Source: Tubulinosema ratisbonensis
Taxonomy: Eukaryota > Microsporidia > Tubulinosematidae
Length of the DNA: 24,464 nt
Assembly (NCBI GenBank): GCA_004000155.1
Contig: RCSS01000181.1
Coordinates: forward strand, 1-24,464
Reading direction: 5' to 3'
Shown here: positions 1 to 7,623 of the stretch, piece by piece
How the letters are laid out: every line of letters begins with the position of its first letter
How positions within the stretch are numbered: position 1 is the first letter of the stretch
Notes under the pieces: model-generated
Seen by the model: the letters and a program-made list of their open reading frames with translations, nothing else
What the model was told of the DNA's origin: nothing
Database searches by the model: none
Position numbers and translations under genes: made by a program

Positions 1-756
1 CAACCATCAATAACAGTTGAATGTACAATCGCTAATAAAGATATACGATTCAAACGAAACCTCTACCCACTAATTTCATTAGACATCGAACTATTTCAGT
101 GGATTTATGAATTCAGAGAAACAACGAACCTTTGTAATTGGGATGAAACAACTTCCAGCTTGGTTTTAAAATCACTTCTGAATACNGAATGCTCAATGCT
201 CACCACTAATCTAAGAACATGCGATTCAATTTTAGACTTCTTACTTTCTCTAAAATATCCAGCAAAAACCAGTTATCTGTACTTAGAAAAACTCAAGAAC
301 ACCTTTCAAAAAGANTTTCNTTTGATTTGCGACTATCATAGGGAAATAACGGAATTAGTTAAAAGATTGGCTATTACACAAAAAATGACTATAACAGAAC
401 AAGAAAGAAAAATTTCTGAATGCTTTTTAAGTGGCTTAGACCCAAAGATAAGATTACAATTTATTGAAGATGGAATTTATGATATTAATACTATTTTACA
501 AAGAATCACAGAATCAGAAAATTTTATTTTACAGATGTCCAGAGCAGGTGAATGTACCGAAGAATTCAAAGTTCAAGGAATCAAACAAAACTTTATTAAA
601 TATTGCCGTTATCATAGGACTAATACGCACAGNGTAAGATATTACAGTGATTTATTTAAATTGTATGTCTTACTTGTATATCTAACTTTATATTGTATAA
701 AATCACAAATGAAATTTAAATATATTAATAAAAATATCAATATTTTTAAGGTTTAA
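1..756 (+). mobile_element. LTR-retrotransposon gag-like fragment, 5' truncated by window edge
   Basis: The frame is open from base 1 to the TAA at 754-756 with no ATG near its beginning, so the true start lies outside the window. The protein has the layout of a Ty3/gypsy-type gag. A Trp-containing stretch (around bases 94-150) is followed by a helical region with the typical motif ISECFLSGLDPKIRLQFIED at about 412-471. Near the end comes a Cys/His cluster, CRYHRTNTH (about 604-633), resembling the start of a gag zinc knuckle. The final Cys expected after that cluster is absent, and the sequence drifts into Tyr/Leu/Lys-rich codons before stopping. No protease, reverse transcriptase or integrase follows on either strand, and I saw no LTR. 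It is therefore probably a truncated or dead copy. Several N bases lie in it. Family assignment is by general gag pattern only; a host gene derived from gag is possible. Confidence 0.55.
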
Positions 757-1442
757 GATAAAATAAGATAGGATCGATTTTAAGAAGATAACTACAAAAT
801 AAAACACGGAATGTTTTTTTTATTAGTTTATAGATGTAAAATTATATTTATAGACGATGTAATAATTATTTAAAGGGAAAATTAATTTAAATTTTTTAAA
901 TAAGGGCGACTTTTGAATAAAAAAAGATTTTTTAGAAAATGACAATAATATATTCTACAAAAAAATTTCAAAACAAGTAACAGGAAAGAAAATATTTAAG
1001 ATCAAGAAAAAACGAAATTTCCTATTTTTTAACTTTTTTATCATGTTTAACAAATTAAAAGATTTCCAAAACAGGTAAAATATAATGAAATTTTTTCAAA
1101 TTGTTTATAAACATTGGGTTAATACAAAAAATTTTTTTATAAAGTATAGTGAAATATAAATAATCAGAAGGAAAGGATCAAATTAGAGTTTACTACCGAA
1201 TATATTTGAATTCAAATTCATTGAGCAAGTTATTTTACGAGAAAAAACCGCAACCTTCTCAAAAAACAAAAAAAAGGTTTTACAATAAAAATTTTTACAA
1301 AGATACTAATAAATAGAAAATTTTTTACCCCTTTATGCTTAGATCCAACTAAGCAAAACAAAGTGGTCAGGGTGAATCATATGTTATCCATATGTGACAA
1401 AGATACACTTAACATTTTAAATTAAATATTATTTTTAAATTT
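757..1442. other. AT-rich spacer between gag fragment and BAP31-like gene
   Basis: No convincing gene. One fragmentary Lys/Phe-rich open stretch at about 940-1080 is interrupted by a frameshift and has too little composition signal to call. The only distinct structure is the pair of short hairpins at 1336-1394. No tRNA T-loop or snRNA signature was found. Confidence 0.5.
1336..1394. repeat. Two adjacent short inverted repeats (possible 3'-UTR hairpins)
   Basis: TGCTTAG at 1336-1342 pairs perfectly with CTAAGCA at 1349-1355 across a 6-base loop. CATATG at 1378-1383 and again at 1389-1394 can pair across 5 bases. They lie about 50-107 bases beyond the stop of the minus-strand BAP31-like gene, so they could sit in its 3' UTR. 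The stretch between them is less AT-rich than its surroundings. Function unknown. Confidence 0.4.
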
Positions 1443-2003
1443 TTATTTCTTCTTTTTTGGTTCAGTTATCTCTTTTAAGGCATTGTACTTGTCAAGCAAA
1501 TCGAAATATGCCTTTTGGTTATTAGTTTTCTGCTTGTTAAGCACTTCATATCTTTTAACTTCATCTGTAAGTTTATTTATTTCTTCTTTTTTATCCTCTA
1601 CTTCTTTCAAAATTTTGTCAACAAATTCCTTTTGATTTATGCATTGCTTTTTTAAAATTAAAGTTCTTTCTTCTTCTTGCATAGTGTCATTATAAATTTG
1701 TAAAAATCTGTAAAGAATAACACCATTAAACAAAGTAAAGCCAGTAAGGTAAGTGTTTGCTTTGTGGTAATACTTTAATATTATGTCTTCAAAAGTGTTT
1801 ATTCTATAAACACTGTCCATAAAAAAAAGAAGAATCATTGTATAAATTGCTAAGATTACTTTATGCAAAGGTCTGATGTATTCTGACTTCACAACAGATA
1901 AAAATTTGTATTTGAATGATTTTTTCAATGGAAGTAAGAAATAAATGAACACTAAGGTCTGTGTTAAGGCTATTCCTTTGACTAAGTTTGTTGTTATTGA
2001 CAT
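1443..2003 (-). CDS. BAP31/Yet-like ER membrane protein
   Basis: The 186-residue protein has three hydrophobic segments (about residues 8-25, 46-65 and 84-100), then a long charged coiled coil (about 105-175). It ends in four lysines, which satisfies the C-terminal dilysine (KKxx) ER-retrieval pattern. This is the architecture of BAP31/Yet1/Yet3 proteins, which act in the ER membrane in export and quality control of membrane proteins. It is shorter than human BAP31 (about 246 aa) and lacks any death-effector-like extension. The ATG at 2003-2001 is chosen because the first membrane segment starts just after it; an AAATTT element lies just upstream on the minus strand, a motif reported near microsporidian start sites. 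SmE lies 61 bp upstream on the same strand. Family assignment rests on topology plus the tail rather than on a catalytic motif. Confidence 0.75.
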   Translation of the reverse strand: MSITTNLVKGIALTQTLVFIYFLLPLKKSFKYKFLSVVKSEYIRPLHKVILAIYTMILLFFMDSVYRINTFEDIILKYYHKANTYLTGFTLFNGVILYRFLQIYNDTMQEEERTLILKKQCINQKEFVDKILKEVEDKKEEINKLTDEVKRYEVLNKQKTNNQKAYFDLLDKYNALKEITEPKKKK

Positions 2004-2064
2004 AACAAAAATTTGTAAAACTATTTATAAAATTTGTTTTAAAAATTTAACAAATAAAAAAAAT

Positions 2065-2268
2065 TTATTCTGCCAAGCTTATAACAACAATATTATTACC
2101 TTTAACTAACATTCTTTCTTCATTAACATCTATTACTAAATTCATATATTCATCCACTCCTACTATTTTACATTCTATCTCTGTGTATTTTAATGTTAGA
2201 AATACTTTACTTTTATTTGTTATGTAACTTACCACTGCTTCTAAAGGTAAAATTTGTCTTTGTTCCAT
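2065..2268 (-). CDS. SME1: Small nuclear ribonucleoprotein SmE
   Basis: This 67-residue protein is a minimal Sm fold. The Sm1 half (about residues 15-46) contains VDEYMNLVID, matching the D-x-Y/F-M-N-x-x-L/V core that contacts RNA. The Sm2 half (about 53-66) contains VKGNNIVVI, matching the [RK]G-[DN]-N signature. Among Sm/LSm paralogs it fits SmE best: the N-terminal helix PLEAVVSYI corresponds to the PINLIFRYL region of animal SmE, and the spacing DEYMNLV...KGNNI is SmE-like rather than SmF-like. It should form part of the heptameric Sm ring on spliceosomal snRNAs. The loop between Sm1 and Sm2 is strongly shortened compared with about 90-residue homologs, in keeping with microsporidian protein reduction. 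The start is the ATG at 2268-2266. LSm5 is the main alternative. Confidence 0.85.
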   Translation of the reverse strand: MEQRQILPLEAVVSYITNKSKVFLTLKYTEIECKIVGVDEYMNLVIDVNEERMLVKGNNIVVISLAE

Positions 2269-2896
2269 AAAAAAATATAATAAATATCATAAACTGGCAA
2301 AAGATAAAATAAATTATTTGAATTAACTTGACTAAATTTTTGTATTTACATATTAATTTTTTACCATTTAAAATTATTACGATAGATAAATTTAATGTTC
2401 TTATCACAGTTTTATTTAGCTTATAGTTTACCATGAGATCGTTACTCCTATTTTCTATTCTACCTTTGCATTTAAACTATATACCCATTTTATTGTTGCA
2501 ATAGCCGAAAACTTAGGTTCAAATAATAAGTTGAAAGATTGAAAAAATTATAATACATTTATATGCAAAATATAAATTCTTTTTTCAACAACATTCGAAG
2601 ATATATTGTGTTACGGTTTTAAATTTTAGTTTTAATATATTATTGCATGTTGACTCAATAAAAAACTTTTGTATTTTAAAGTAAAATTCGAAGACATGGT
2701 AGCTATGAATGATTCTTAAATCTATAAGTTTTTTTACAGTTCATTTCTAAATATATATCAAAATTTTGGGTTCGTTTTGACATAGTATCCATTAAAATAT
2801 TCTTAAAGTAGATTTTAAGTTTATGTATTTTGCGAAAATTATTAAAAATTTTAAGAAGATCACAAATATTTTTCTATAATTTTTTTATTTAAATAA
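2269..2896. other. AT-rich non-coding spacer
   Basis: No gene supported. A 73-codon open stretch on the minus strand overlaps the SmE start in another frame and is only a chance Ile/Lys/Phe run. GGTTCAAAT at about 2516 resembles a tRNA T-loop, but its flanks do not pair, so no tRNA is called. Confidence 0.5.
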
Positions 2897-3765
2897 CCGT
2901 ACTTTTTTTCTAAATCATGTGATCTTATACTGCACAAAATATTGTCCCTTGCTCCTATTAAAGACGATAAAAAGAGTAATTTTTCTAAAAATATTACTAA
3001 TATAGGACAAACATGTTAAAGAGAAGTTATTTATTTAGTATGGTGCATATACATGTTTTTTTAGAAAATTATGAAAAATTTTTTAAACTGAACATGTTAA
3101 ACAAAGAAATAAAAAAAAACTTTATACATAGTAGAAATATAAGAGATTTATATCAAGAAGCCATGTCTTCACACTTTATTTTTTAGAAAATTTGTATCTA
3201 ATGGTCTTTTTGATAAAGTTAATTATTTTCATAATTTTTTATCTAAAAACAAAGTAAAAAGAATCGCTTGCATAATATATGCAAAGCTTATCTGTGATAG
3301 ATATAATGTATTTAAATGTAATACGGCGCTATATTCTAAAAGCTTAGAGTTTATAAAAAGATTGTGGCATTGGATGTGCTTCGTAGTGCAAACTCTAATA
3401 TATTTCATTTGATCTAATTCATTTTTTTCATAAAAGAATCAAGAATGTAAACAAAGACTGCAAATTAAGCTATATATGAGCATTCATTAGTGTGCATGGA
3501 TGAATTTTATAAGTTAACGCTTCGCGATATTTAAGTTGTGTCTAATTACGTACAAACATAATATACTATAAGTTTCTTATTGCATGAATAATTTCATATT
3601 ATATAAAAGGTATAGTGATAGATCTTCATACGCAGTTTTAATCATGAGAAAAAGAAAGAATGGTCAGATCAAGGTGACTCCAACTTTCATAAAAACTATT
3701 TTCGTATTTTTGTGAGCTCCTTTAAATCCGTTTTGGATTCTTTTGCAGCATTAGTCAAAATATAA
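2897..3765 (+). pseudogene. Decayed protein-coding region, identity unknown
   Basis: Several short open stretches follow each other on the plus strand in changing frames: 2897-3019, 3013-3186 (ATG start, 57 aa), 3143-3412 (89 codons, no early ATG), 3411-3479 and 3622-3765. They have balanced, protein-like composition with Trp, His, Cys and Arg, for example KRIACIIYAKLICDRYNVF in the longest one, unlike the Asn/Lys/Ile runs typical of spacer DNA here. The second and third fragments overlap, and one frameshift near 3180 would join them. Together this looks like one or two genes broken by frameshifts and stops. I do not recognise the family. The last fragment lies directly upstream of the kinase and may be its lost N-terminal part. 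Chance open frames remain possible for the shorter pieces. Confidence 0.45.
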
Positions 3766-3817
3766 AGTCTTTTATATTTTGTATAATAAAAGGATATTTT
3801 CCCTTTTATAAGGCTAA

Positions 3818-4516
3818 GATGGATATTTAATTTTCTCTAAAAGTTTTCTATCTTTTTTTGTTNTTTATTTTCCTAAACTTTATTCTACCTTTTATTCTAA
3901 AGGAAGGTTGTGTATTCTTACAGATTTTTGTAGTGGAGGAGAGCTTGCTACTTTAATACGTAGGGTTGGAGGTTTTAACAAAGAACAGATTAGGTTTTAT
4001 GCATCAGAAGTGATTGTGGCTCTTAAATGCTTACACAATAAAAAAATTATGTACCGCGATCTCAAATCAGAAAATATTTTGATTAACAAAGAGGGACACG
4101 TGCAACTAATTGATTTTGGGTTATCAATTAAAACCGAAAAAGTTGCATTTGGTAAGGTAGGAACGGTTGAATGTATGGCACCAGAGATTATTAAAGAAGA
4201 AAGTTACAATAATTTAATTGATTTGTGGGCACTTGGGGTGTTAATTTATGAAATGATTTATCAAACTACTCCCTTTACTGAAAACTCAAACGAAAAAACC
4301 GAATTTAATGTTTGTAATAAACAGATTGACTTATCAAAGATATCAGATCAAAGTTTATCAGATTTAATTGATAAATTATTACAAAAGGATCCTCAAATGA
4401 GATTAGGAAATAAAAATGGATTAATTGATGTTATGAATCATCCTTTCTATAAGAATGTTAATTGGGAAGATGTTAGAAATTTTAGGAAAGTTCCTCCTTT
4501 TGATAGTAANTTTTAA
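3818..4516 (+). pseudogene. AGC-family protein kinase lacking the N-lobe (probable pseudogene)
   Basis: The frame is open from 3818, after TAA at 3815-3817, to TAA at 4514-4516. It gives a complete kinase C-lobe. The hinge region is ILTDFCSGGEL, the catalytic loop YRDLKSEN is at 4052-4075, the DFG is at 4112-4120, the APE is at 4178-4186, and a D-x-W-x-x-G helix follows. The end HPFYKNVNWEDV...PPF resembles PKA/S6K-type AGC kinases. Kinase-like sequence extends upstream of the first possible start (TTG at 3908), for example FPKLYSTFYSKGRL, but the glycine loop and the ATP-anchoring lysine are absent in frame. Stops at 3809-3811 and 3815-3817 cut off a possible N-lobe trace. A catalytically active product is therefore not expected unless a sequencing frameshift lies near 3800. 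An unresolved base at 3863 lies close by. Confidence 0.65.
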
Positions 4517-5116
4517 GTGGAAATATTTTTAATTATTTTTTTACTCGTGTAAAAAATTAAAAAGAAGTTTTTGTTTAAAAATTGTAAAATTAAATAATTT
4601 ATTTGATTATTTTTATTTAATTATTTTTTTGCAAAAAAATGTTGGTTCTTTTTGAATTTTTTTAGTTAAAAACATTTTTTTGAATTTGCAAGTAAAATTT
4701 AAACAAAGAAAGCTAAAGAAAATCTGTATATAAAAACAAGAAATTAAAAAATCTTATAATTTAATAGAAATTAATTTTTAATTTATAAATTAATTTGATT
4801 CTTTGTACTTCCTAAAATGAATTAAAAAATCATTAAATCTTTAGAAAAAATAAAGAAATTTTTTTTGTCATGCATTAACGAAGAAACAGAAAAAATTTTA
4901 AATTGATTAAAGTGTATATACATTATGGTAAGAAAAAAAAAGCTGGCATTAAAAAACAATCAACTTCAAATAAAAAAGTCACATAGAAGATCTAAAAGAA
5001 TTAGAAATGTATTACATTGAAATGATAGCTAATTTAGGCTTGGAATATTTTTCACTGTTATTGAAAAATATAAAGATTTTCGCCAAAAAAATAAAACAAA
5101 ATTTTTATTTTTAATT
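4517..5116. other. AT-rich spacer with weak coding traces
   Basis: Mostly homopolymer-rich A/T sequence. A short plus-strand open stretch at 4974-5114 has a protein-like segment (LKELEMYYIEMIANLGLEYF), and a 30-codon basic open stretch starts with ATG at 4925. Neither is recognisable. They may be the eroded start of the FLYWCH element that follows. Confidence 0.35.
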
Positions 5117-5480
5117 ATGAATTTAAGAGATAAGATAATTAAAGGCAACAGAAATGAGAGAAAATTAGCCTACAGTTATTATTTCCATAATTGGACAAGT
5201 GAAGTTGAAGATAAATTGTATTGAAGATTTAATAAAAGAAATTGCAAGTCGATGTTGCACACAGATCTCGAATACAAATTCGTTAAACTGCTTGAACACA
5301 ACCACTGTGCAAACGAGATAAAATGCTATAAAGTTATGTTTAGCAATTCTTTCAAATATAATTCTTTATCCCAACGTCTACACCACGTATAATGTGATAA
5401 ATACAGTAAATGATATTCAAACTGGGCAACCTTATAACTTTGTCGAAGCTAGTAAATTGGTTGTGCGTTTAGAAAAATAA
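5117..5480 (+). pseudogene. FLYWCH zinc-finger relic, probably from a MULE-type DNA transposon
   Basis: Reading from ATG 5117 gives a FLYWCH-type domain. A Lys-Leu-x-Tyr-x-x-Tyr segment (KLAYSYYFHN) is followed by a Leu-Tyr pair, a TGA at 5222-5224 exactly where the conserved Trp should be, then RFNKRNCKSMLHTD. It ends with the closing EHNH (around 5287-5298). The first zinc Cys appears to be replaced by Phe. The frame ends at 5390-5392, and coding-like sequence continues in another frame to TAA 5478-5480 (for example IQTGQPYNFVEASKLVVRLE). In many eukaryotes such domains sit at the N-terminus of Mutator-like (MULE) transposases, and microsporidia carry these elements. No DDE catalytic domain is visible, so this is a truncated, inactive copy. 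Confidence 0.6.
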
Positions 5481-5537
5481 TTAATCTTTATATATACTAT
5501 ACATTACATGCAATTTATATTGATTTAACTAATTTTT

Positions 5538-6868
5538 CTACCAAGGGTCTTCGTTAAAATGATCAAATATCTTATGATTTGGTTGTAGATATTTATCTGA
5601 ACTTAACCTGTTTACATTATCATCTTCTCTAGAATAAGAGTTTTTTTGGCCTATTATTCTTATATAAATCTGTTACATTAAAATTCTTTACGATGAGTGG
5701 GTGGTTAAGAATATGATAATTCGCAAGAGAAATGCANATTTTAGTTATATCATTAATCAAATCCCGTGTTCTTGTAACTTTGATTTCAAAACCTCAAACA
5801 ACATCTTCAAACTACTAAAAAACAGTTTAAAAATTCACATTTTTTAAACTTATTTATTTCTTTTTGCGTTAAACTTCTAATTTCAGATTGAGACATAGTC
5901 TACAATCTTGCCAGTTCTATTATGCTTTATCTCCTAAGATCGTTTACGTAATATGTGAACTTCTTTCAATAAATTCATGATCATTCATCTCCTTGCTTAA
6001 AAACTTCTTATATATATGTGATCTACCTTTAGAAATTGTAAAGTCGAGCTTACTTTCTAGGTAACAATCTGACACAAAAGTAAAAGTCTATTGAATAAAA
6101 CAGTCACTTTATGTTAAGGCAATAAACAAAATACTTTTTTAAAAACTTTTATATCTTCGAATAACCCTGTTGTTTTCGAATTTCGAAAACAGTGACATTA
6201 ATAATAAACGCTACTTTAGAATTCAAATGCACCTAATGCTTTTTCTTACCAAGTTACTTTTTTTAAAAGGTAACAAAAATTCTGAATTAGTGCGGGGTTC
6301 AATTTTTAAGGTTTTGGTAATTATTTGGAGCAAAATGCGCAAGTGATTACAAATACAGCCCCATGGTATTCTGGAATCTGAAGGTTCTTTAGATATCTCC
6401 AAAAAGACTCATTATTTTGTCTATTTTTATTGTTATTAAAAATAAAATTATTCATAATTATTAAAGAATTGTCTTTTTATATTTTATTTTTCCCGGTACT
6501 TTTGGCTGGAATATTAATTTTNGTACTTCTGACAAGCACTCAACCCGCCAGTAGTGTCTAGATACTAAACACAGTTTATAGACGCTTCTTATTGATAACT
6601 TACACTTTCGATCCTTTCCTTTGTTAAGCACAATAAGATACTTCCATATAATTTAAACGAAACATAGATTCATACTCATCAAATCCCATAAAACTTTAAT
6701 TCTGTTTCCTTTGTTTTAAGTTTTGTTGAAATAAGGACCATTTTCATAGTTATCTTCACTATTAAACATCAATTCTGTCACGAAATTACAATTATCATAA
6801 GTAGGTGCGTTTCTAATATCTCTTTGTTCTAAACCATAAAAATATCTATCCACAAAAGGGTTTCTCAC
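5538..6868 (-). pseudogene. Decayed minus-strand coding region, identity unknown
   Basis: Eight open fragments lie in the same orientation but different frames: 6716-6868, 6624-6692, 6461-6652 (63 aa, no ATG), 6321-6455 (44 aa with ATG), 5944-6087, 5807-5896 (ATG), 5629-5793 and about 5538-5650. Their composition is protein-like, for example VDRYFYGLEQRDIRNAPTYD, LVSRHYWRVECLSEV, WRYLKNLQIPEYHGAVFVIT and KVTRTRDLINDITKICISLA. The step between the last two fragments is an A-run frameshift near 5645. The consistent strand and order suggest one gene or transposon, about 1.3 kb, destroyed by frameshifts and stops. I could not match it to a family; a transposon or a lineage-specific gene is equally possible. 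Confidence 0.45.
6171..6191. repeat. Perfect 10-bp inverted repeat with 1-base centre
   Basis: TGTTTTCGAA, one T, then TTCGAAAACA. It lies inside the decayed minus-strand block. It could be a transposon end, a protein-binding palindrome or chance; no second copy was noticed in the window. Confidence 0.45.
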
Positions 6869-7036
6869 TTAATATTTTATTAATAAAATAGTTTTAAATT
6901 AAATAACTAAGGTATAATTGAGTTTAAACATGGTAACTAAAAATTTAAGAAATTCTTTATTTTAAATTAATTATTTTATTTATTTAAAATATAAAAAAAT
7001 TAATTATTTTATTTTTTATGCTGAAAGCATAAATTA

Positions 7037-7039
7037 CCC
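7037..7039 (+). promoter_or_regulatory. CCC motif abutting the FIP1 start codon
   Basis: CCC directly precedes the ATG at 7040 in an otherwise A/T-only leader. C- or G-triplet motifs just upstream of start codons are described as microsporidian expression signals with very short 5' UTRs. This supports the chosen start; the role is inferred. Confidence 0.5.
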
Positions 7040-7468
7040 ATGGATGATGAAATAAAATTAGAGGATGAATTAACTGAAACGTCAGTTGAAGTAGTTTTAG
7101 ATCAACCAACAGAGGACAAACAATTACCAACACTCAATTCTAACAACATTTATGACTTTGAAATAGATAATATGGAAGATAAACCTTGGAATAGACCTGG
7201 TGCTGATATAACAGATTATTTTAATTATGGATTCAATGAGACTACTTGGAAGAAATATATCGCTAAGCAGAGAGAGTTTGTTGGAGGAAAAAAGGAAGAA
7301 GATTCTTATAAAAAGAATGATAGGGATTACAAGGATAGAGATTATAGAGACTATAGAGAAAGAGATCACAGGGAGAGAGATTATAGAGACTATAAGGATA
7401 GAGATTACAAAGAGAGAGATTATAAGGAAAGAGACCACAGAGACAAGTGGAGAGGAAGGAGAAGATAA
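7040..7468 (+). CDS. FIP1: Fip1-like pre-mRNA polyadenylation factor
   Basis: Fip1 links poly(A) polymerase to the cleavage/polyadenylation complex in the nucleus. This 142-residue protein contains a nearly canonical Fip1 motif at about residues 38-82, with KPWNRPGADITDYFNYGFNE followed by TTWKKYIAKQ. It is preceded by an acidic N-terminus (1-34), where poly(A)-polymerase contact lies in the yeast protein. After the motif, residues 90-142 are a low-complexity Arg-Asp/Tyr repeat (units such as DRDYKDRDYRDY and KERDYKERDHRDK) ending in RGRRR. A mixed-charge RD tail is also seen in animal FIP1L1. The protein is much shorter than yeast Fip1 (327 aa). The tail is encoded by imperfect 12-18 bp purine-rich DNA repeats, which also create long overlapping open frames on both strands that are not genes. 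PTP3-like A starts 155 bp downstream. Confidence 0.9.
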   Translation: MDDEIKLEDELTETSVEVVLDQPTEDKQLPTLNSNNIYDFEIDNMEDKPWNRPGADITDYFNYGFNETTWKKYIAKQREFVGGKKEEDSYKKNDRDYKDRDYRDYRERDHRERDYRDYKDRDYKERDYKERDHRDKWRGRRR

Positions 7469-7623
7469 TAATTTAATAAATGTAATTTATTATAAAATTA
7501 AATTTTTTGTGTTTCTAATCAACATTTAACACAAAAATTTTTCAAATTAATCTTTCAAAAAATATTTTAGAAAAGTCAAACTGAAACTTGGAAAGGGAAT
7601 AAATTCTAAAAGTAAATGTAATT

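Noticed and set aside
2213..2434. 73-codon minus-strand open frame overlapping the SmE start
   Set aside because: Ile/Lys/Phe-rich chance frame overlapping a well-supported gene, with no domain.
2510..2530. tRNA gene suggested by GGTTCAAAT
   Set aside because: Flanking stems do not pair and no acceptor or anticodon arms can be drawn.
5222..5224. TGA read as Trp (recoded genetic code) in the FLYWCH region
   Set aside because: All intact genes here use TGG for Trp, TRS23 ends in TGA, and the rest of the FLYWCH region is also damaged; decay is simpler.
7124..7529. Open frames overlapping FIP1 on both strands
   Set aside because: They arise from the periodic purine repeats encoding the RD tail; the FIP1 frame carries the real domain.
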